The notes under the pieces are model-generated. The model was not told the origin of the DNA, made no database searches, and saw nothing but the letters and a program-made list of their open reading frames with translations. DNA of 64,000 bases from assembly GCF_035917235.1 (NCBI RefSeq), contig NZ_CP108423.1:1550001-1614000 (forward strand), written 5' to 3'. Numbering within the stretch: the stretch's first letter is position 1; every line of letters begins with the position of its first letter. The position numbers and the translations under genes are program-made. Shown here one piece after another: positions 17,618 through 27,800 of the stretch. The DNA comes from Streptomyces sp. NBC_01294 (lineage in GTDB: Bacteria; Actinomycetota; Actinomycetes; Streptomycetales; Streptomycetaceae).

Positions 17618-17881
17618 GGCAGCTCCCTCGCGAAGGGGTGGGGTTACCGAGGGTAGACGGAGAGCGTCGCGACGGACCCGGGAAAGCACCACGAAGGTGC
17701 CATGACGGGGCCACGACGGGGCCCGCGAAGATGCCCGCGCAGGTGCCCGCGCAGGTGCCCCGCGGAGAGGTGCACGAAGATGCCGCACTGGTGTCGCGAG
17801 GGTGGGCGCGGGACCCGGATCCGCAGGCCAGTAGGCTGCGAGTCGCCCGCTCTCCCCATCCCGTCCCCGAGGAACCGCGCA

Positions 17882-19198
17882 GTGAGCTCCGCACCGCCCC
17901 CCATACTCGCGACGGTCGTCGGCCTCGGCGCAGACGGCTGGACCGGGCTCACCGCCGCCGCGCGGTCCGCCCTGTCCTCGGCCGAGGTGCTGATCGGCGG
18001 GCCGCGCCAGCTGGACCTGCTGCCCGCCGCCGAGTGCGCCGGTGAGCGGGTGGCGTGGCCGAGCCCGCTGCGGCCGGCCGTACCCAAGCTGATGGCCGAG
18101 CACGCGGGCCGCCGGATCGCGGTGCTGGCCAGCGGCGATCCGATGTTCTACGGGATCGGCCGCGCCCTCGCCGAGGAGCTCGGGCCGCACTCGCTGCACG
18201 TGTACCCGCACCCCTCGTCCGTGTCCTACGCCTGCGCCCGCCTGGGCTGGCCGGTGGAGGACACCGAGGTGATCACGGTGGTCGGCCGCCCGATGGCCCG
18301 GCTCGCGGCCGCGCTCCACGAGGGGCGCCGGGTGCTGGTGCTCAGCGCCGGAGCAGCGTCCCCCAACGAGATCGCTGCTCTGCTTCGAGAGCGGGGCTTC
18401 GGCCCGAGCCGGATGCGGGTGCTGGAGCAGCTCGGCTCCGAGCGCGAGGACGCGTACGAGGGCCGGGCCGACAGCTGGGACCACGCGCCCGGCGATCCCC
18501 TCAACGTGGTCGCCCTCGACTGCCGCCGCGACCCGTCCCACCACGCGCCGCGCCTCGGCGCGACCCCCGGCCTGCCGGATGCCGCGTACGAACACGACGG
18601 CCAGCTCACCAAGCGGCACGTCCGGGCCGCGACCCTGTGCGCGCTGGCCCCGGCCCCCGGCGAGCTGCTGTGGGACATCGGCGGCGGCTCCGGCTCCATC
18701 GGCATCGAGTGGATGCGGACGCACCCCTCCTGCCGGGCGGTGGCGGTGGAGCGCGTCCCGGAGCGCGCCGCGCGGATCACCCGTAACGCGGCGGCGCTCG
18801 GCGTACCCGGCCTGCGCGTGGTCGTCGGCGCCGCGCCGGAGGCACTCGCCGGTCTCCCCGCCCCCGACGCCGTGTTCATCGGCGGCGGGCTGACCGCGCC
18901 CGGTCTGCTGGACGCGGTCTGGGCCGCGCTGGCCCCCGGCGGCCGGCTGGTGGTCAACACCGTCACCCTGGAGTCGGAGGCGGTCCTCACCGACCGCTAC
19001 CGGCGCCACGGCGGCGAACTGGTGAAGCTGGCGGTCGCGCACGCCGTGCCGGTCGGCGGTTTCACGGGCTGGCGGCAGGCGATGCCCGTCACCCAGTGGT
19101 CAGTGACGAAGACGGAGTCGACCGGGTCATACGGCTCGACCGGGTCAGCCGGCTCGACCGAGTCGACCGAGTCGACCGAGGAGAAGGATCAGAAATGA
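17882..19198 (+). CDS. cobL: Precorrin-6Y C5,15-methyltransferase/decarboxylase (CobL; CbiE-CbiT fusion)
   Basis: 438 residues from GTG at 17882, with GAGGAA 8 nt upstream. Residues ~8-200 are the CbiE-type tetrapyrrole methylase ('VVGLGADGWTGLTAAA', 'VLASGDPMFYGIG'). Residues ~235-415 are the CbiT methyltransferase with SAM motif 'DIGGGSGSIGIEW' near 264. Together they add methyls at C5 and C15 of precorrin-6B and decarboxylate the C12 acetate, in the aerobic B12 pathway. The C-terminus ends in an unusual Ser/Thr/Glu/Gly tail from a short DNA repeat (19110-19185). Its stop overlaps the cobM start (ATGA). Confidence 0.95.
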   Translation: MSSAPPPILATVVGLGADGWTGLTAAARSALSSAEVLIGGPRQLDLLPAAECAGERVAWPSPLRPAVPKLMAEHAGRRIAVLASGDPMFYGIGRALAEELGPHSLHVYPHPSSVSYACARLGWPVEDTEVITVVGRPMARLAAALHEGRRVLVLSAGAASPNEIAALLRERGFGPSRMRVLEQLGSEREDAYEGRADSWDHAPGDPLNVVALDCRRDPSHHAPRLGATPGLPDAAYEHDGQLTKRHVRAATLCALAPAPGELLWDIGGGSGSIGIEWMRTHPSCRAVAVERVPERAARITRNAAALGVPGLRVVVGAAPEALAGLPAPDAVFIGGGLTAPGLLDAVWAALAPGGRLVVNTVTLESEAVLTDRYRRHGGELVKLAVAHAVPVGGFTGWRQAMPVTQWSVTKTESTGSYGSTGSAGSTESTESTEEKDQK

Positions 19199-19944
19199 CC
19201 GTGTACTTCATCGGCGCGGGCCCCGGCGCCGCCGACCTGATCACGGTGCGCGGTGCCCGGACCCTGGCCGCCGCCCCGGTCTGCCTGTACGCGGGCAGCC
19301 TCGTGCCGCGCGAACTGCTGGCCGAGTGCCCGGCGGACGCCCGGCTGGTCGACACCTCGCAGCTGAACCTGGACGAGATCATCGCCGAGTGCGTACGGGC
19401 CGACGCGGCGGGCCAGGACGTGGCGCGGCTGCACTCCGGCGACCCGTCGATCTTCAGCGCGGTCGCGGAGCAGATGCGGCGCCTCGACGCGGCCGGCATC
19501 CCCTACGAGGTCGTCCCGGGCGTTCCGGCCTTCGCCGCGGCGGCCGCCGCGCTCAAGCGGGAACTGACCGTCCCCACCGTCGGGCAGACCGTCATCCTGA
19601 CCCGGATCGCCCAGCAGGCCACCCCCATGCCGCCCGGCGAGGACCTGGCCACGCTCGGCCGCAGCGGCGCGCTGCTGGTCCTGCACCTGGCCACCCGCTA
19701 CGTCGACCGGGTCGTCGACGAACTGCTGCCGCACTACGGGGCCCAGTGCCCGGTGGCCGTGGTGGCGATGGCCAGCCGCCCCGACGAGCTGATCCTGCGC
19801 GGCACCCTGGCCGACATCGCCGCCCAGGTGAAGGAGGCGGGCCTGGTCCGCACCGCCGTCATCCTGGTGGGCCGCACCCTGGGGGCGGAGCAGTTCCGCG
19901 ACAGCCACCTGTACTCCCCCGAGCGCGACCGGCATGTCTGCTGA
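19195..19944 (+). CDS. cobM: Precorrin-4 C11-methyltransferase (CobM)
   Basis: 249 residues from the ATG at 19195, overlapping the cobL stop. It has class III tetrapyrrole methylase signatures: 'VYFIGAGPGAADLITVRG' at the N-terminus, 'LHSGDPSIFSAVAEQM' and 'YEVVPGVPAFAAAAAAL'. 'PTVGQTVILTRIAQQATPMP' is typical of CobM/CbiF. It methylates C11 of precorrin-4, giving precorrin-5. It sits between cobL and cobK in a tightly overlapped operon. Confidence 0.96.
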   Translation: MTVYFIGAGPGAADLITVRGARTLAAAPVCLYAGSLVPRELLAECPADARLVDTSQLNLDEIIAECVRADAAGQDVARLHSGDPSIFSAVAEQMRRLDAAGIPYEVVPGVPAFAAAAAALKRELTVPTVGQTVILTRIAQQATPMPPGEDLATLGRSGALLVLHLATRYVDRVVDELLPHYGAQCPVAVVAMASRPDELILRGTLADIAAQVKEAGLVRTAVILVGRTLGAEQFRDSHLYSPERDRHVC

Positions 19945-20701
19945 ACCGGGCCCCCTCCCGGCCCATCACGTTCTGATCCTGGGTGGCACGACGGAGGCCC
20001 GCCGGCTGGCGGAGTCGCTGGCGCACGACCCCTCGTACCGGGTGACGACCTCGCTGGCGGGCCGGGTCGCGGCGCCGGTCCTCCCGCCCGGCGAGACCCG
20101 CATCGGCGGCTTCGGCGGCATCGCGGGCCTCGCGGCCTGGATCGCCGTCCACGACGTCACGCGCGTCATCGACGCCACCCACCCCTTCGCGGAGCGGATG
20201 AGTTTCAACGCGGCCGATGCGCAGGCGCTCACGGGCGTCCCGCTGCTGGCGCTGCGGCGCCCCGGCTGGACGCCGGAGCCCGACGACGACTGGACCTTCG
20301 CGGACTCCCTCGCCGACGCGGCCGCGCTGCTGCCCGGCCTCGGCGCCCGCGCCTTCCTCACCACCGGCCGGATGGGCCTGCACACCTTCGCGCACCTCAC
20401 CGACACCTGGTTCCTGGTGCGTTCGGTGGACCCGCCGGAGGCGCCGGTGCCGCCGCGCCTCGAGGTCCTGCTCGCGCGGGGCCCGTTCACCCTCGACGAC
20501 GAGCGGGAACTGCTCGCCCGGCACCGGATCGACGTCCTGGTGACGAAGGACAGCGGCGGCTCGGCCACCGCCCCCAAGCTCACGGCCGCCCGCGAGGCGG
20601 GCATCCCGGTCCTCGTCGTACGCCGTCCCGCCGTCCCGGAGGGTGTGGCGGAGGCGGATTCGGTGGCCGCGGCCCTGCACTGGCTCGGGTCGCGGGCCTG
20701 A
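19934..20701 (+). CDS. cobK: Precorrin-6A reductase (CobK)
   Basis: 255 residues; the start overlaps the cobM 3' end by 11 nt. 'HHVLILGGTTEARRLAESLA' is the hallmark N-terminus of CobK/CbiJ, followed by 'VTRVIDATHPFAERMSFNAA' and 'RHRIDVLVTKDSGGSATAPK'. The enzyme reduces precorrin-6A to precorrin-6B with NADPH and so feeds CobL. A strong terminator hairpin follows immediately, so this is the last gene of the cobL-cobM-cobK operon. Confidence 0.95.
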   Translation: MSAEPGPLPAHHVLILGGTTEARRLAESLAHDPSYRVTTSLAGRVAAPVLPPGETRIGGFGGIAGLAAWIAVHDVTRVIDATHPFAERMSFNAADAQALTGVPLLALRRPGWTPEPDDDWTFADSLADAAALLPGLGARAFLTTGRMGLHTFAHLTDTWFLVRSVDPPEAPVPPRLEVLLARGPFTLDDERELLARHRIDVLVTKDSGGSATAPKLTAAREAGIPVLVVRRPAVPEGVAEADSVAAALHWLGSRA

Positions 20702-20709
20702 AAAGGGGC

Positions 20710-20741
20710 GAGGCCCGGGGCGGTGAACCGCCCCGGGCCTC
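20710..20741. terminator. Bidirectional terminator between cobK and cobIJ
   Basis: A perfect 14-bp G/C-rich stem (20710-20723 with 20728-20741) and a 4-nt loop (TGAA) lie in the 58-nt gap between the convergent stops. The AAAA just upstream becomes a short T-run on the minus strand. Confidence 0.9.
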
Positions 20742-20759
20742 AGCACACCTGCGGGTCCG

Positions 20760-22343
20760 TCACGGGTAGCGGCGCGGCGTCCACGTAATCCGTGACCCGT
20801 CGGGCCGCTCGGTGACCTGCGTCTGCGAGGAGCCGATCAGCAGGATCGTGCGCATGTCCACCTCGGACGGCTCCAGTTCGGCGAGCGTGACGATCCGCAC
20901 CGACTGCTCCGGGCCGCCCACGTCGCGCGCGACCACCACCGGGGTGCCGGGCGCGCGCAGCTCCAGCAGCAGCTCGCGGGCCTGGGCCACCTGCCAGGTC
21001 CGGCTGCGCGAGCCGGGGTTGTAGAGGGCGAGCACCAGGTCGGCCGAGGCGGCCGCGCGCAGCCGCTCCGCGATGACCTCCCACGGCTTGAGCCGGTCGG
21101 AGAGGGAGATGGTGGCGTAGTCGTGGCCGAGGGGGGCGCCGGCCGCTGCGGCCGCGGCGTTGGCCGCGGTCACGCCCGGCAGGACCCGTACGGGCACGTC
21201 CTTGTACTCCGCCTGCCCGGCCACCTCCAGGACCGCCGTGGCCATGGCGAAGACACCGGGGTCGCCGCCGGACACCACGGCCACGCGCTGCCCGCGCCGG
21301 GCGAGGTCGAGGGCGAACTCGGCGCGCTCCGACTCCACCTTGTTGTCGGAGCCGTGCCGGATCTGCCCCGGCTTCACGGGAATCCGGTCCAGGTACGTCG
21401 TGTAGCCCACCAGCACCTCTGCGTCGGCCAGCGCGCGCCGGGTCTGCGGGGTGAGCCACAGCGGACCCGCCGGGCCGGTGCCGACGACGGCTACCTCGCC
21501 GGGGCCGGACGGCACGCTGCCCGGGTTGCCGATGCGGCTGGGGACCACGGCGACGGCGAAGTACGGCACGCTGTCGGGGTCGGTGTCGGCGAGGAGCCCG
21601 GTGCGCTCGCCCGCCATGGTGGCGCGCTCGACGTAACGGGCCTCGGCGAGCCGGCCACTGGCCTCCATCGCGCCGCGCACGGCCGGGAAGGTCCGGCCGA
21701 GCTTCATCACGACCGCCGAGTCGGTGGCGGCGAGGCGGGCGGTGAGCTCCTCCTCGGACAGGGTGCCGGGGAGGATGGTGAGGACCTCCTCGCCCTCCAC
21801 GAGCGGGGTGCCGAGCCGGGCGGCGGCGGCGCTCACCGAGGTGACGCCGGGGATCACCTCGGTCTCGTACCGGTCCGCGAGCCGCTTGTGCATGTGCATG
21901 TACGAGCTGTAGAAGAGCGGGTCGCCCTCCGCGAGCACGGCGACGGTCCGGCCGGCGTCCAGATGGGCGGCCAGCCGGGCGGCGGCGGCCTCGTAGAACT
22001 CCTCCATCGCGCCCTGGTAGCCGCCGGGGTGGTCGGTGGTCTCGGTGGTGACCGGGTAGACCAGCGGCTCCTCGATGTGCGTCTCGCGCAGGTGCTTCGC
22101 GGCGATCGAGCGGGCGATCGAGCGGCCGTGGCGGGCGCTGTGGTAGGCGACGACGTCGGCCTCGCCGATCACCTCGACGGCGCGCAGGGTCATCAGGCTC
22201 GGGTCACCGGGCCCGAGCCCCACCCCGTAGAGGCGTCCGGTGGGCACGGTGGGCCCGGTCGGTCCGGTCGGTCCGGTCGGTCCGGTCGGCCCGGTCGGCC
22301 CGGTCGGCCCGGTCGGCGCCGTCGCCTGGCCGTCGGTGCTCAT
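20760..22343 (-). CDS. cobIJ: CobI-CobJ fusion (precorrin-2 C20- and precorrin-3B C17-methyltransferase)
   Basis: 527 residues. After an N-terminal Gly-Pro-Thr tract (residues ~9-36), residues ~37-265 are CobI ('[20 protein letters not shown]', '[20 protein letters not shown]') and ~280-527 are CobJ ('[20 protein letters not shown]', '[18 protein letters not shown]', '[13 protein letters not shown]'). CobI makes precorrin-3A; CobJ performs ring contraction after CobG. The fusion is usual in Streptomyces, but the collagen-like repeat leader is not needed for catalysis. The start overlaps the cobH stop (ATGA). Confidence 0.95.
   Translation of the reverse strand: MSTDGQATAPTGPTGPTGPTGPTGPTGPTGPTVPTGRLYGVGLGPGDPSLMTLRAVEVIGEADVVAYHSARHGRSIARSIAAKHLRETHIEEPLVYPVTTETTDHPGGYQGAMEEFYEAAAARLAAHLDAGRTVAVLAEGDPLFYSSYMHMHKRLADRYETEVIPGVTSVSAAAARLGTPLVEGEEVLTILPGTLSEEELTARLAATDSAVVMKLGRTFPAVRGAMEASGRLAEARYVERATMAGERTGLLADTDPDSVPYFAVAVVPSRIGNPGSVPSGPGEVAVVGTGPAGPLWLTPQTRRALADAEVLVGYTTYLDRIPVKPGQIRHGSDNKVESERAEFALDLARRGQRVAVVSGGDPGVFAMATAVLEVAGQAEYKDVPVRVLPGVTAANAAAAAAGAPLGHDYATISLSDRLKPWEVIAERLRAAASADLVLALYNPGSRSRTWQVAQARELLLELRAPGTPVVVARDVGGPEQSVRIVTLAELEPSEVDMRTILLIGSSQTQVTERPDGSRITWTPRRYP
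22251..22315. repeat. 9-nt tandem repeat encoding (Gly-Pro-Thr)n in CobIJ
   Basis: Seven 9-nt units (GGTCCGGTC and GGCCCGGTC variants) encode a Thr-Gly-Pro repeat at the N-terminus of the CobIJ fusion. The unit length preserves the frame, so slippage would change only the repeat number. Confidence 0.93.
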
Positions 22344-22987
22344 TCGGCCACGCTCGCAATGGCGTTGACGGCGGCCGCGGCGATGGCGCTGCCGCCTCGG
22401 CGGCCGCGCACGACCAGGTGGTCGAGCCCCGAGGGGTGGGCGGCGAGCGCGTCCTTGGACTCGGCGGCGCCGATGAAGCCGACGGGGACCCCGATGACGG
22501 CGGCCGGGCGCGGGGCGCCCTCCTCGATCATCTCCAGCAGCCGGAACAACGCGGTGGGCGCGTTGCCGACGGCGATCACCGAGCCCTCCAACAGGCCCCG
22601 GTCACGCCAGACTTCGAGGGCGGCGGCGCTGCGCGTGGTGCCCATCTTCGCGGCGAGCTCCGGCACGGCCGGGTCGGAGAGCGTGCAGATCACGTCGTTG
22701 TCGGCGGGCAGCCGCTTGCGGGTGACCCCGCTGGCGACCATCTGCACGTCGCACAGGATCGGCGCACCCGCCTCCAGCGCGGCGCGGGCGCGCAGCACGA
22801 CCTCGGGGGTGTACCCCAGGTCCTGCGGGAGGTCCGTCATCCCGCAGGCGTGGATCATGCGCACCGCGACCTGGGCGACCGAGGCGGGCAGCCCGGAGAG
22901 GTCCGCCTCGGCGCGGATCGTGGCAAAGGACTGGCGGTAGATCGCGGCGCCGTCCTTCTCGTACTCGAACACGGTGTACTCGCTCAT
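22340..22987 (-). CDS. cobH: Precorrin-8X methylmutase (CobH)
   Basis: 215 residues from the ATG at 22987. The family core is clear: '[20 protein letters not shown]' (the conserved catalytic His lies in RMIHACG), '[20 protein letters not shown]' and '[20 protein letters not shown]'. It moves the methyl from C11 to C12 of precorrin-8X, giving hydrogenobyrinic acid. The gene overlaps cobG upstream (4 nt) and cobIJ downstream (4 nt), so the three are one translational unit. Confidence 0.96.
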   Translation of the reverse strand: MSEYTVFEYEKDGAAIYRQSFATIRAEADLSGLPASVAQVAVRMIHACGMTDLPQDLGYTPEVVLRARAALEAGAPILCDVQMVASGVTRKRLPADNDVICTLSDPAVPELAAKMGTTRSAAALEVWRDRGLLEGSVIAVGNAPTALFRLLEMIEEGAPRPAAVIGVPVGFIGAAESKDALAAHPSGLDHLVVRGRRGGSAIAAAAVNAIASVAE

Positions 22988-24372
22988 TTCTGCGCTGGGT
23001 CGTCGGGCTGTGCGTCTTCAAGAACCAAAGGGTGGTGAGGTGCGGGCGCCGCACGCTCTGCACGCGCTGCCTGCCGTACGTACTGACGCGCGTCCGCGAG
23101 GGCGCGGGCGAGCTCATGATCCGGTACGCCGAGTCGCGGGGCGCGGCCCTCGACACGGAGGTCGTATCCGGCGGGGGTCGCGACCAGGTCCACCCAGGCG
23201 GCGCCGCGCGGATGCCCGCAGCGGCGTTCGCATCCGGACCAGTGGACGGCCAGCGGCCCGCGGGCCCGCTCCATGACGGCCCGGGCGTCGGCGCGTACGT
23301 CGGCCAGGGATTTCGCGCAACCAGGCTTCCCCGTACAGGCGGTGACGGACCGCCAGGCGCTGTCGGGCTCGGTGACCAGTCCTGCGCCGGCGAGGCCGTC
23401 GAGCGCGCGGGCCGCCTCGCGCGCGGGCAGGCCCGGGACGACGATCCCCCGCCAGGGGGTCAGCCGGACCCGGCCGATGAGATCGGCCAGCTGCCGCCAC
23501 TGCCGGGTGGTCAGCCGCCCGAGGGGCGCGAGCACGGAGAGCCCGGCGATGTCGTCGACGGGCCCGGCCACGATGCCGGGCTCGGGCGGCCGGCCGTCCC
23601 GGCGGGGCGTGTCGGCGGCCGCGACCGAGCCGATCCCCGCGGCGGCCAGGCGTCGGGCCAACTCCTCACGGCTCAGGGCGTGTTCGCGGGGCAGCTCGGC
23701 CACCCGCCAGGCCTTGGTCCCGGCGTTCCGGACGGCGTCGAGGAAGTACTCGGCGGCGGTCAGGGCGGCCCGGGGCCCGTCCTGCGCGGAGACGAGGACC
23801 GCTTCCCGCGGGTCCTCCCCCGCCCAGAGCACGGCCCGGTCGGCGCCGTGCGCGGTGAGGTTCACGTCCGCCGCGAGCGAGGTCACGTCACCGCGGCCGT
23901 CGTCGAGAGCGAAGAGGAACCGCCCGGACAGCCCGGCCGCCGCGTCACTCGCGCAGAGCAGCCCGTCCAGCTCCGCCACCCAGGGCGACACGTCGGGCAG
24001 CCCCCGCCCGTCGAGGCCGGTCAGCGGCGAGCAGACGACATTGCGCACCCGCTCGTGCGTGGGCGCGGGCAGCAGCCCCGCGTCGGCCAGCAGCCCGGCC
24101 AGCTCCCCGCCGCAGCTCGCGCCGAGGCCGCGCAGCTGCACGTTGCCGCGGGAGGTGAGGTCGAGGTGCCCGTCGCCGAGCCGGTCGGCTGCATCGGCCA
24201 GCAACCGTGCCGCGTCGCCGCCGAGCAGCCCGCCCGGTATCCGGACCCGCGCCAGGAACCCGTCGTCAGCCGCGTGCAGGCGCAGTGCGCCGGGGCAGGC
24301 GTCACCGCGTTCCCGTATGACGGGTTCGTCCCGCGATGCGGCGGAAGGGGGCTGGGGCATGGCGGCGAGCAT
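22984..24372 (-). CDS. cobG: Precorrin-3B synthase (CobG)
   Basis: About 462 residues using the ATG at 24372; another ATG at 24360 and GTGs further upstream are alternatives. It has a nitrite/sulfite-reductase-like fold: the ferredoxin-like half '[20 protein letters not shown]', '[12 protein letters not shown]', and the 4Fe-4S/siroheme-type cysteine motif '[12 protein letters not shown]' with '[12 protein letters not shown]'. It oxidises precorrin-3A to precorrin-3B with O2, which marks the aerobic pathway. It is the first gene of cobG-cobH-cobIJ. I found no B12 riboswitch on its own leader. Confidence 0.93.
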   Translation of the reverse strand: MLAAMPQPPSAASRDEPVIRERGDACPGALRLHAADDGFLARVRIPGGLLGGDAARLLADAADRLGDGHLDLTSRGNVQLRGLGASCGGELAGLLADAGLLPAPTHERVRNVVCSPLTGLDGRGLPDVSPWVAELDGLLCASDAAAGLSGRFLFALDDGRGDVTSLAADVNLTAHGADRAVLWAGEDPREAVLVSAQDGPRAALTAAEYFLDAVRNAGTKAWRVAELPREHALSREELARRLAAAGIGSVAAADTPRRDGRPPEPGIVAGPVDDIAGLSVLAPLGRLTTRQWRQLADLIGRVRLTPWRGIVVPGLPAREAARALDGLAGAGLVTEPDSAWRSVTACTGKPGCAKSLADVRADARAVMERARGPLAVHWSGCERRCGHPRGAAWVDLVATPAGYDLRVEGRAPRLGVPDHELARALADARQYVRQAARAERAAPAPHHPLVLEDAQPDDPAQK

Positions 24373-24440
24373 ACCCACGATTCCCGTCCCCCGACCTGTG
24401 TCCGTCGCCACCCTGACCAGCGATCCAGCCCGGCCAAATC

Positions 24441-24490
24441 AAGCCCCGCCGGCGTTTGAGGCGCGGGGCCCCGGGCAGAGCCCCGGCAAC
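24441..24490. repeat. REP-like intergenic element, copy 1
   Basis: The core GCCGGCGTTTGAGGCGCGG with flanking GGGCAGAGCCCC can fold into a stem. Copies recur at 24559, 50688, 50742 and 50809, all outside genes, so it is a dispersed intergenic repeat of this genome. Confidence 0.85.
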
Positions 24491-24558
24491 GACGCCGCAC
24501 CCACCCCACCAGCTCAGCCCACCAGCCCAGCCCCACCAACTCCAGCCCCGCCAACTCC

Positions 24559-24610
24559 AGCCCCGCCGGCGTTTGAGGCGCGAGGTCCGGGGCAGAGCCC
24601 CGGCAACGGC
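24559..24610. repeat. REP-like intergenic element, copy 2
   Basis: Same orientation and core as copy 1 (CCGCCGGCGTTTGAGGCGCG, then GGGGCAGAGCCCC), about 118 nt downstream of it. Confidence 0.85.
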
Positions 24611-24715
24611 GCCGCACCCGCCCCCCACCGGCCCCGCCCAGCCACGCCCCAGACCCGCCCAAGCCGGCGCAGCGCCCCCGCATACGCGCCGCCCCCCGCC
24701 CCGCCCCTAAGATGA

Positions 24716-24862
24716 CCTTCCGGCGGACCACACGGCCCGCCATCGCCGAGGACGGCGACATGGGAGGAAGCCCGGTGAGATTCCGGCGCGGTCCCGCCAC
24801 TGTGAACCCGGCAGAGCCACACCGCCGGGCAAGTCAGGAACTCCCGCTGTCCTCACTGCCCG
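24716..24862 (+). promoter_or_regulatory. Cobalamin riboswitch upstream of cobN
   Basis: The leader has the conserved AdoCbl-riboswitch sequence blocks in order: GGAGGAAGCCCGGTGAGATT, then the B12-box CCGCCACTGTGA, then GCCACACC and AGTCAGGAACTC. A G/C-rich segment containing GAGGAAGG precedes the cobN ATG and probably becomes sequestered when B12 binds. The exact ends are approximate. Confidence 0.93.
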
Positions 24863-24896
24863 GGGCGCGGAAACCCCGAGGAAGGCCTGCCGCCGC

Positions 24897-27800
24897 ATGA
24901 TCCTGCTGCTGTCGACGTCCGACACCGATCTGCTCAGCGCCCGCGCAGCGAACACGGCGGACGGCCCCGTCCCCTACCGGTTCGCCAACCCCTCCCGTCT
25001 CCCCCTCGATGACCTCCCGGGCCTCCTCGACGGAGTCGACTTGGTCGTCGTACGCCTCCTCGGCGGCCTCCGCGCCTGGCAGGACGGCCTCGACCTGCTC
25101 CTGGCCCCCGGCCAGACCCGCCCGGTCGTGGTCCTGACCGGGGAACAGGCCCCCGACGCCCAGCTGATGGAGGCCTCCACGGTCCCGATCGGCATCGCGG
25201 CCGAGGCCCACGGCTACCTCGCGCACGGCGGCCCCGCCAACCTCGACCAGCTGGCCCGGTTCCTCTCCGACACCGTCCTGCTGACCGGTCACGGCTTCGA
25301 GCCGCCCGCCGCCTCCCCCACCTGGGGCCCCCTGGAGCGCACCGCGCGGCAGACCACCGGCCCCACGGTCGCCGTGCTCTACTACCGCGCGCACCAGATG
25401 AGCGGCAACACCGCCTTCGTCCACACCCTCTGCGAGGCCATCGAGGCCCACGGCGCCCAGCCGGTCCCCCTCTACGTCTCCTCCCTGCGCACGCCGGAAC
25501 CGGGTCTCCTGCAGGCCCTGGAGTCCGCGGACGCGATCGTCACCACCGTCCTCGCGGCCGGCGGCACCCGCCCCGCGACCGCCTCGGCCGGCGGGGACGA
25601 CGAGTCGTGGGACGCGGGCGCGCTCGCCGCGCTCGGCGTGCCGATCCTCCAGGCCCTGTGCCTGACGGGCTCGCGCAGCAACTGGGAGGAGAGCGACGAG
25701 GGCCTCTCCCCCCTCGACGCCGCGACGCAGGTCGCCGTGCCCGAGTTCGACGGCCGTCTGATCACCGTCCCGTTCTCCTTCAAGGAGCTCGACGAGGACG
25801 GCCTGCCCGCGTACGTGGCCGACCCCGAGCGGGCCGCCCGGGTCGCGGGGATCGCCGTACGCCACGCCCGCCTGCGCCACATCGACCGCCGCGACAAGAA
25901 GGTCGCGCTGGTCCTCTCCGCCTACCCGACGAAGCACTCCCGCATCGGCAACGCGGTCGGCCTCGACACCCCGGCCAGCGCAGTGGAGCTGCTTCGCACC
26001 CTGATCGCCGGCGGCTACGACTTCGGCCCCACCGAGGGCATCCCGGGCCTGGTCTCCGGCGACGGCGACGAGCTGATCCGCGCCCTGATCGAGGCCGGCG
26101 GCCATGACCAGGACTGGCTGACCGAGGAGCAGCTGGCCCGCAATCCGGTCCGCATCCCGGCCGCCGACTACAAGCGGTGGTTCTCCGCGCTCCCCGCCCA
26201 GCTGCGCGAGAGCGTCGAGGAGCACTGGGGCGAGGCCCCGGGCAACATGTTCGTCGACAGGTCCGCCAACCCCGAGGGCGACATCGTCCTCGCCGCCCTG
26301 CGCCGCGGGAACCTCCTGATCCTCATCCAGCCGCCGCGCGGCTTCGGCGAGAACCCGATCGCGATCTACCACGACCCGGACCTGCCGCCCTCGCACCACT
26401 ACCTGGCCGCGTACCGCTGGATCCAGGCCCGCGCGGAGGACGGCGGCTTCGGCGCCGACGCGATGATCCACCTGGGCAAGCACGGCAACCTCGAATGGCT
26501 GCCCGGCAAGAACGCCGGCCTGTCCGCGTCCTGCGCACCCGACGCGGCCCTCGGCGACCTCCCGCTCATCTACCCGTTCCTGGTCAACGACCCGGGCGAG
26601 GGCACCCAGGCCAAGCGCCGCGTGCACGCCACCCTGGTCGACCACCTGGTGCCGCCGATGGCGCGCGCGGAGTCGTACGGCGACATCGCCCGCCTGGAGC
26701 AGCACCTGGACGAGTACGCGCAGATCTCGGCGATGGACCCGGCCAAGCTGCCGGCCATCCGCGCCCAGATCTGGACCCTGATCCAGGCGGCGAAGCTCGA
26801 CCACGACCTCGGCCTCGAAGAGCGCCCGGACGACGACGGCTTCGACGACTTCCTCCTCCACGTCGACGGCTGGCTGTGCGAGATCAAGGACGCGCAGATC
26901 CGCGACGGCCTCCACGTGCTCGGCGGCGCCCCGACAGGTGCCGCCCGGGTCAACCTGGTCCTGGCGATCCTGCGCGCCCGTCAGATCTGGGGCGGTACGA
27001 CGGCCCTGCCCGGCCTGCGCGAGGCGCTCGGCCTGGACGAGTCCGCGGCCACCCGTACCTCGGCGGACGCCGTCGAGGAGACGGCCCGCGCCCTGGTCCA
27101 GGCGATGGAGGACGCGGACTGGGACCCGTCGGCGGTGGCCTCGGTCGCGGCGGGCCACTCCGCGGACGTCGCGGCGGTCCTCACCTTCGCGGCCCGCGAG
27201 GTGGTCCCCCGCCTGGCCGGCACGACGGACGAGATCGCCAACGTCGTCGCCGCCCTGGACGGCCGCTTCGTCCCCGCCGGCCCCTCCGGCTCGCCCCTGC
27301 GCGGCCTGGTCAACGTCCTCCCGACGGGCCGCAACTTCTACTCGGTCGACCCCAAGGCCGTCCCCTCCCGCCTCGCGTGGGAGACGGGCCAGGCCCTGGC
27401 GGAGTCCCTCCTCACCCGCTACCGCACGGACAACGGCGAGTGGCCCCCCTCCGTCGGACTGTCCCTGTGGGGCACGAGCGCGATGCGCACCTCGGGCGAC
27501 GACGTGGCCGAGGCGCTGTCCCTGCTGGGCATCCGCCCGGTCTGGGACGAGGCCTCGCGCCGCGTCACGGGCCTGGAGCCGATCCCCCTCGAGGAACTCG
27601 GCCGCCCCCGCATCGACGTGACGCTCCGCATCTCGGGCTTCTTCCGCGACGCGTTCCCGCACGTGATCGGTCTCCTGGACGACGCGGTGCGCCTCGCGGC
27701 GTCCCTGGACGAGCCCGCGGAGTCGAACTTCATCCGCGCCCACGCCCAGGCGGACCTGTCCCTGCACGGCGACGAACGCCGCGCGACGACCCGTATCTTC

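Larger units (their letters stand above)
24373..24715. other. Intergenic region with REP-like repeats between cobG and the cobN riboswitch
   Basis: No gene is supportable here. All frames are Pro/Ala-rich because of repeated CCAGCCCC-type words. The stretch carries two copies of the palindromic element described separately, plus several shorter CAACTCCAGCCCCGC-like units. Confidence 0.6.

Noticed and set aside
17641..17881. Possible second B12 riboswitch before cobL
   Set aside because: No B12 box or conserved blocks; only degenerate GCCCGCGCAGGT repeats are present.
24373..24715. Proline-rich open frames upstream of the riboswitch
   Set aside because: They arise from intergenic repeats and lack starts with ribosome sites.
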